Shown in pieces: positions 59,614 through 64,000 of a stretch of 64,000 bases of DNA. The notes under the pieces are model-generated. The model saw nothing but the letters and a program-made list of their open reading frames with translations. It did no database searches and was not told the DNA's origin. The stretch comes from UBA974 sp002292405 (GTDB lineage: Bacteria; Bacteroidota; Bacteroidia; Flavobacteriales_D; Sanyastnellaceae), in the NCBI GenBank assembly GCA_943842425.1, contig CALTBR010000003.1, positions 1-64,000 on the forward strand, given 5' to 3'. Position 1 is the stretch's first letter, and each line of letters starts with the position of its first letter. The position numbers and the translations under genes are program-made.

Positions 59614-61971
59614 ATGAAAAAAATGAAGATATTTTTATATGTGATCACTTCTGTTTTTATTGTTCTGAGTGTGTCACTTTATCTTTTTATGCAGACATCT
59701 GCAACAGATTACAATTTTGAAATTTCTTCATCTGGCATCAGCAGTGATGTCAGAATCGTTTTCGATGATATGGCCGTACCGCATATTTATGCTGAGTCAG
59801 AAACAGACGCCATGTTTGCGCTCGGATATGTTCATGCTTCAGAGAGATTGTGGCAGATGGATTTACTCCGTCGTGCGGGTGGGGGTGAACTTTCTGAGAT
59901 CTTTGGAGAGGACATGATTGAAAACGACAAGTATTTAAGAACCCTAGGTATGAGGAAGGCCGCAATAAAAGATGCTTCTGAGTTTGAAAAGACTTCTTCT
60001 GAGAAGACAAAGTCTGCTGCTCTTGCTTATTTGGCAGGAATAAATACATTTATTGATGAAGAGAAATATCCGATTGAATATAAGATTTTAGGTGCTATTC
60101 CTCAGGAGTTTGAAGTTGTGGATATGTACAAAACGGCTGGATTTATGGCTTATAGTTTTGCAATTCACATTAAAACGGAGCCTATAGTGGATTGGATAAA
60201 AACCAATTTCGATTCGACTTACTTAGCAGATGTAGCAGTCGGAGTGAAGGGTTTCACGAAAATCTCAACTCAAAACGCTTCTGTCGATATCACAGCTTTC
60301 TCCGATTTGGCAAATCGCCTCGATGAGAATTTGCCGGTATCCCAATTTATAGGTTCGAATGCTTGGGTTATATCCGGATCAAAGACAAAATCAGGAGAAG
60401 TTTTATTTTGTAATGATACGCATATGAAGTACTCATCGCCATCTGTTTGGTATGAAGCACATCTACATACACCTGATTTAGAATATTATGGGAATCATAT
60501 AGCTGGAGTACCATTTCCACCGTTAGGACATACAAGGGAGAGAGCCTGGGGGATAACGATGTTTGTGAATGATGATGTGGATTTGTACAAGGAGACTATT
60601 ATAGGAGATCAATATCTGTACGATGGTAATCTGTATGATTTGGACGTTTCTAATGAGATAATTCGAGTAACCGGGGGGGAAGATGTTGAGTTCGAGATTC
60701 GAAGTACAATTCATGGGCCTCTGATTGAAGATAGCGTTTCTATGTGGTGGACCTATATGCAGTATCCCGAGAATTTAATACAGGAAGCCTTTTATGCATT
60801 GTCCAGAGCAAATAGTATTGAAGAAATTCAACATGCAGCTTCTTTAGTTCACGCTCCAGGATTGAATATTATGTATGGAGATATTGAGGGTAATATAGCA
60901 TGGTGGGCTGCTGCGAAATTGCCGATAAGATCTACTTCAGCAGATTCAAAATCTATACAAGATGGATCACTTGCAGAAAGCGATATACTTGGTTGGTATG
61001 ATTTCTCAAAAAACCCCCAAACAGTAAATCCTGACAGGGGTTATATCTACTCTACAAATAATTCTCCGGAGGAGGTAGAAGGAGTACATTATCCTGGATA
61101 TTACTACGGAGGAAATACTAGGGGGGCATCAATCATGAAAGCGCTTTCTAACGATAAATCTGATTGGACGATGAAAGACGCTCAGGCGATGCAAATGGCC
61201 ACACATTCTCCGGTTTATGAAAGTAACTGTAGGATGATGTGCAAGTACGCATCGGATAATGAGTTCGAAGAGATGTATGCAGAATATTTCAATAAAATGA
61301 AGAACTGGAGAGGAACTCACGAAATCGAGGAGATTGAACCTACTATTTATTACAGATGGATGCATGCTATAATTAAGGATGTTTTTAAAGATGAATTAGG
61401 GGAGGAGAAATATCTAACTTTCAGGGGGACCATTGTTTGTGAGAACACATTACCATTGATTCTTCAGAATGGTGATTCACCATGGTGGGATGATCAGGGT
61501 ACTGATGATGTAGAATCAGCGTCCGATATAATTAAGAGAGCTTTCCACAAAGCCATAGATGAGATTTTAGCCCAAAGGGGTCCCGATCCATTAAACTGGC
61601 AATATGGGAAAGTGCATCACCTCACCCATGAACACGCTATGGGGGAAGTCGAGATGTTAGCTGATTTCTTTAACGTGGGGAGGTATGATGTCCCTTCTGC
61701 AAAAGACGCCCTTTGTAAATATGAATTTAAGTTGACAGATACAGTTGATTTTAAAGTTTTTTCAGGTCCAGCGATGCGTGTCTCAATAGATTTCTCTGAT
61801 GTAGACGCTTCCGAAAGTGTCATCCCGACAGGCCAATCAGGCAATGTTTTCAGCCCTTACTATGACAACCAAGCAGAGATGTATCACTCAGGAAAGTTTC
61901 GCAAGCAAAGAATGGATAAAGAAGAGATAGAAGAAGTGAAAATCGGAGAATCATTTATTAGAGTTAACTAA
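59614..61971 (+). CDS. Penicillin acylase family Ntn-hydrolase
   Basis: This 785-residue precursor has a membrane anchor or signal (~8-28), an alpha chain opening with VRIVFDDMAVPHIYAESETD and YVHASERLWQMDLLRRAGGG, a linker, and the autoproteolytic site at Gly247-Ser248 (FIGSNAWVISGSKTKSGEVL), where Ser248 becomes the N-terminal nucleophile of the beta chain. ND in LFCNDTHM and Asn-rich segments complete the site. Family members cleave amide bonds of acyl homoserine lactones, penicillins or lipoamino acids. Quorum quenching is one possible role. It precedes the saccharopine-dehydrogenase-like gene by 32 bp and they may be co-transcribed. Confidence 0.9.
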   Translation: MKKMKIFLYVITSVFIVLSVSLYLFMQTSATDYNFEISSSGISSDVRIVFDDMAVPHIYAESETDAMFALGYVHASERLWQMDLLRRAGGGELSEIFGEDMIENDKYLRTLGMRKAAIKDASEFEKTSSEKTKSAALAYLAGINTFIDEEKYPIEYKILGAIPQEFEVVDMYKTAGFMAYSFAIHIKTEPIVDWIKTNFDSTYLADVAVGVKGFTKISTQNASVDITAFSDLANRLDENLPVSQFIGSNAWVISGSKTKSGEVLFCNDTHMKYSSPSVWYEAHLHTPDLEYYGNHIAGVPFPPLGHTRERAWGITMFVNDDVDLYKETIIGDQYLYDGNLYDLDVSNEIIRVTGGEDVEFEIRSTIHGPLIEDSVSMWWTYMQYPENLIQEAFYALSRANSIEEIQHAASLVHAPGLNIMYGDIEGNIAWWAAAKLPIRSTSADSKSIQDGSLAESDILGWYDFSKNPQTVNPDRGYIYSTNNSPEEVEGVHYPGYYYGGNTRGASIMKALSNDKSDWTMKDAQAMQMATHSPVYESNCRMMCKYASDNEFEEMYAEYFNKMKNWRGTHEIEEIEPTIYYRWMHAIIKDVFKDELGEEKYLTFRGTIVCENTLPLILQNGDSPWWDDQGTDDVESASDIIKRAFHKAIDEILAQRGPDPLNWQYGKVHHLTHEHAMGEVEMLADFFNVGRYDVPSAKDALCKYEFKLTDTVDFKVFSGPAMRVSIDFSDVDASESVIPTGQSGNVFSPYYDNQAEMYHSGKFRKQRMDKEEIEEVKIGESFIRVN

Positions 61972-62003
61972 ATAGAGAGCACAAATTTTATAATTTCGCG
62001 AAC

Positions 62004-63134
62004 ATGAAAGTAATCGTTTTAGGAGCAGGTCTTGTCGGTGCGCCCATGGCTTTAGATCTTGCGAAGGGTTCAGAGTTTAAAGTAACTGTAGCGGATATCA
62101 GTCGAAAGAATTTAGATAAATTTAAGAACGACAATATTGCGACTGTCGAGATGGATTTAGACAATGAGGCTGCACTTATAGAGGTGCTGAAAAATCATGA
62201 TTTGGTTTTGAATGCCGTACCTGGATTTATGGGATACAGAACGACAGAACGTATATTAAGGGCAGGTAAAAACGTGGTAGACATCTCCTTTTTTCCTGAA
62301 GATGCGTTAGAATTAGACGGGCTTGCAAAAGAAAATGGCGTGACAGCGATTGTGGATTGCGGTGTGGCCCCAGGGATGAGTAATATCCTTCCAGGATATG
62401 TTGATTCTATCTTAGATAAAACCGACTCTATTTTAATTTATGTAGGAGGCCTCCCAAAGGTAAGAGAGCTCCCATACGAATATAAAGCCGTTTTTTCACC
62501 CATCGATGTCATTGAAGAATATACCCGTCCCGCGCGTTATATTGAGAATGGCAAGCTTGTGACAATGCCCGCTTTGTCTGAGCCGGAATTGCTTCATTTC
62601 GATAAGGTTGGCACGCTTGAGACTTTTAACAGCGATGGAATCAGATCGCTTGCCAAGACCATGCCTCACATCCCCAACATTAAAGAAAAAACACTACGTT
62701 ACCCAGGTCACATCAAGTTGATGGAGATTATGCGAGAAGCTGGGTTTTTCAGCGCTGAACCCACAGAAGTTAACGGGGTAGAGGTTCGTCCCATTGACCT
62801 TACTGCGAAGCTCCTGTTCCCGCAATGGGAACTTAAGCCCGAAGAAGTTGATTACACAATCATGCGCATAGAAGTAGCAGGTGACCATGATGGAAAGAAG
62901 GTGCGACATACGTACACCCTGTTTGACGAGTATTGCCCTGAAACAAAGATTCACAGTATGGCGCGTACGACTGGTTACACTGCCACTATGGCCATCAGGA
63001 TGCTCGCTGAAGGACTATACAATGAAAAAGGGATTATTGTTCCGGAGTTTATCGGTAAGAATCATGCGTGTGTGAAGTTTATCCTTGATGGGCTGGCAGA
63101 AAGAGGTGTGAAATATGAATTACAGATAGATTAG
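62004..63134 (+). CDS. Saccharopine dehydrogenase-like protein
   Basis: This 376-residue NAD(P)-dependent enzyme has an N-terminal Rossmann fold (VIVLGAGLVGAPMALDLA, GxGxxG; ADIS after strand 2), then NHDLVLNAVPGFMGYRTTER and DCGVAPGMSNILPGY, as in the saccharopine-dehydrogenase / lysine-6-dehydrogenase family. The later YTRPARYIENGK and HIPNIKEKTLRYPGHIKLM blocks also fit. It probably oxidises lysine or a related amino acid to a semialdehyde; the product is not fixed. A TAATTTCG box lies 5 bp before the ATG, so expression from its own promoter is possible. Confidence 0.86.
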   Translation: MKVIVLGAGLVGAPMALDLAKGSEFKVTVADISRKNLDKFKNDNIATVEMDLDNEAALIEVLKNHDLVLNAVPGFMGYRTTERILRAGKNVVDISFFPEDALELDGLAKENGVTAIVDCGVAPGMSNILPGYVDSILDKTDSILIYVGGLPKVRELPYEYKAVFSPIDVIEEYTRPARYIENGKLVTMPALSEPELLHFDKVGTLETFNSDGIRSLAKTMPHIPNIKEKTLRYPGHIKLMEIMREAGFFSAEPTEVNGVEVRPIDLTAKLLFPQWELKPEEVDYTIMRIEVAGDHDGKKVRHTYTLFDEYCPETKIHSMARTTGYTATMAIRMLAEGLYNEKGIIVPEFIGKNHACVKFILDGLAERGVKYELQID

Positions 63135-63293
63135 GAAATATATTTATGATGTGACTTTGATTCTTTACTTAGGCTTTGATTTTGACGACTCTGTTAAAGA
63201 TGGTTTATTTCTTAGTGCTTTATCTGATTTTTCAACAAGAAGTGGCATACTGTTTCATAGATTTACACTCAAAATCATTCAGCACTTTTAAAA

Positions 63294-64000
63294 ATGATAA
63301 AGTCAACTCTTGTTTGTGTTAAATTGCTTGCAATAAGCATATTAATCTTATACGGTTGTGGTGATGATGGAAAAGTCATCGAGGCGAAAGAAAGAAATTC
63401 TTCAACGACGGGAATTTTCACAGGGTATAAATCTGCAGAATCTTCTAAAAGCGAATCTTTAAAGAGTGAATCGTATAAAGTAATAGCTTTAGAAGTGCTA
63501 CAAACCCCAAAGTATTCTTATCTAAAGGTAGAAGGCGAAGGAGACGGTTTAAGCGTTGGAGAACCATACTGGATAGCCACTCTGAAGAATGATTTTATCG
63601 AGGGCGAGGAATATGTATACACGGGTAGATTGCTAAAGAAGGATTTCGAAAGCAAGGAGTTTAGTAGAATATTTGATCAAATCTATTTGGTCTCCTTCAT
63701 TGAGAAAGCTAACGGTTTAACTGCTATAAAATCAAAGATTGACGGTGTCGTGACCATCGCTGATATTGTTTCTAACCCGATGGATTTTACAGGTAGGAAG
63801 GTTAAAGTACAAGGTCAAATTGTGAAAGTTAACGATGCGATAATGGACAGGAATTGGATTCATTTGGTTGATGGTTCAGCCGATGATTATGACTTTGTAA
63901 TCACCTCCAATGTAAGCGTGCCGGTAGGTCATGCAGTAGTATTTGAAGGGTTGATATCAACAAATAGAGATTTCGGTGCGGGATATAAGTATGAGCTACT
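63294..64000 (+). CDS. Lipoprotein with OB-fold-like domain, cut by the window end
   Basis: An open frame starts with ATG at 63294 and continues to the last base without a stop (about 235 codons visible). A lipoprotein signal is clear (LLAISILILYGCG; lipobox Cys at 22). After a Ser/Lys-rich linker come two similar beta domains. The second, GRKVKVQGQIVKVNDAIMDR followed by WIHLVDGS, resembles the OB-fold of exported GW/DNA-binding-like lipoproteins. The first has GEPYWIATLKNDFIEGEEYV. The rest of the gene lies outside the window. Confidence 0.7.
   Translation, partial: MIKSTLVCVKLLAISILILYGCGDDGKVIEAKERNSSTTGIFTGYKSAESSKSESLKSESYKVIALEVLQTPKYSYLKVEGEGDGLSVGEPYWIATLKNDFIEGEEYVYTGRLLKKDFESKEFSRIFDQIYLVSFIEKANGLTAIKSKIDGVVTIADIVSNPMDFTGRKVKVQGQIVKVNDAIMDRNWIHLVDGSADDYDFVITSNVSVPVGHAVVFEGLISTNRDFGAGYKYEL

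Overview
The window reads as a chromosome segment of a marine, pigmented member of the Bacteroidota, most likely Flavobacteriales near the Cryomorphaceae, Crocinitomicaceae or Schleiferiaceae. The grounds are: about ten predicted secreted proteins ending in type IX secretion (T9SS) C-terminal sorting domains; cysteine repeats of the GCTDxxACNYDP...DDGSC type and FISUMP domains typical of that group; promoters of the Bacteroidota TAnnTTTG type without Shine-Dalgarno sites; and a flavobacterial-style zeaxanthin gene cluster. No rRNA, tRNA, transposase, CRISPR array or phage gene was found.

Layout. 1-9.1 kb: two very large secreted, cysteine-rich proteins (a propeller/FISUMP protein and a zincin-type metalloprotease), both broken by many single-base frameshifts. 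9.2-10.9 kb: a 5'-truncated hydrolase remnant, a DUF3050 protein and a small conserved unknown. 10.9-14.0 kb (minus): the carotenoid operon, in transcription order a crtI deletion scar, crtB, an unknown gene, idi, crtZ and a fused lycopene cyclase, almost all with ATGA-type overlaps. 14.3-18.2 kb: tlpA, an alkane monooxygenase (alkB) plus TetR repressor unit with two palindromic operators, and the intact crtI. 18.6-24.2 kb: a GC-richer stretch with secreted dockerin-like proteins and a TPR-membrane-LuxR regulator that shares an 18-bp upstream motif with the next gene. 24.2-33.4 kb: T9SS cargo, a Kazal lipoprotein, an HtrA protease, an ECF sigma factor with a predicted dual-membrane anti-sigma/beta-barrel partner, and a fasciclin protein. 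33.7-39.1 kb: a cytochrome c-glucose/sorbosone dehydrogenase lipoprotein and a minus-strand operon of APC permease, Rieske oxygenase and HMA-MauE protein. 39.2-48.3 kb: mixed enzymes and secreted hydrolases. 48.3-56.9 kb: a frameshifted sortilin-like repeat protein, then a three-gene T9SS operon (arylsulfotransferase-like, CotH kinase-like, two-component-type propeller). 56.9-64 kb: a methyltransferase with an in-frame stop, a Kunitz-domain protein, an exported pirin, a penicillin acylase, a saccharopine-dehydrogenase-like enzyme and a truncated lipoprotein.

How they fit. Idi, CrtB, CrtI, the lycopene cyclase and CrtZ would take isoprenoid precursors through phytoene, lycopene and beta-carotene to zeaxanthin; crtE and crtW are not in the window. 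AlkB and its TetR regulator form a self-contained alkane-responsive unit lodged between the crt operon and crtI. Much of the rest is envelope and secreted machinery for a particle- or polymer-associated life style.

The most notable observations are: the 96-bp crtI scar at the head of the crt operon; the paired operators on the alkB promoter; a dispersed, single-orientation intergenic repeat family with core TTCCCGCC; the motif shared by the LuxR-type regulator and its neighbour; the sigma/dual-membrane pair; and frameshifts clustered in three giant secreted genes.
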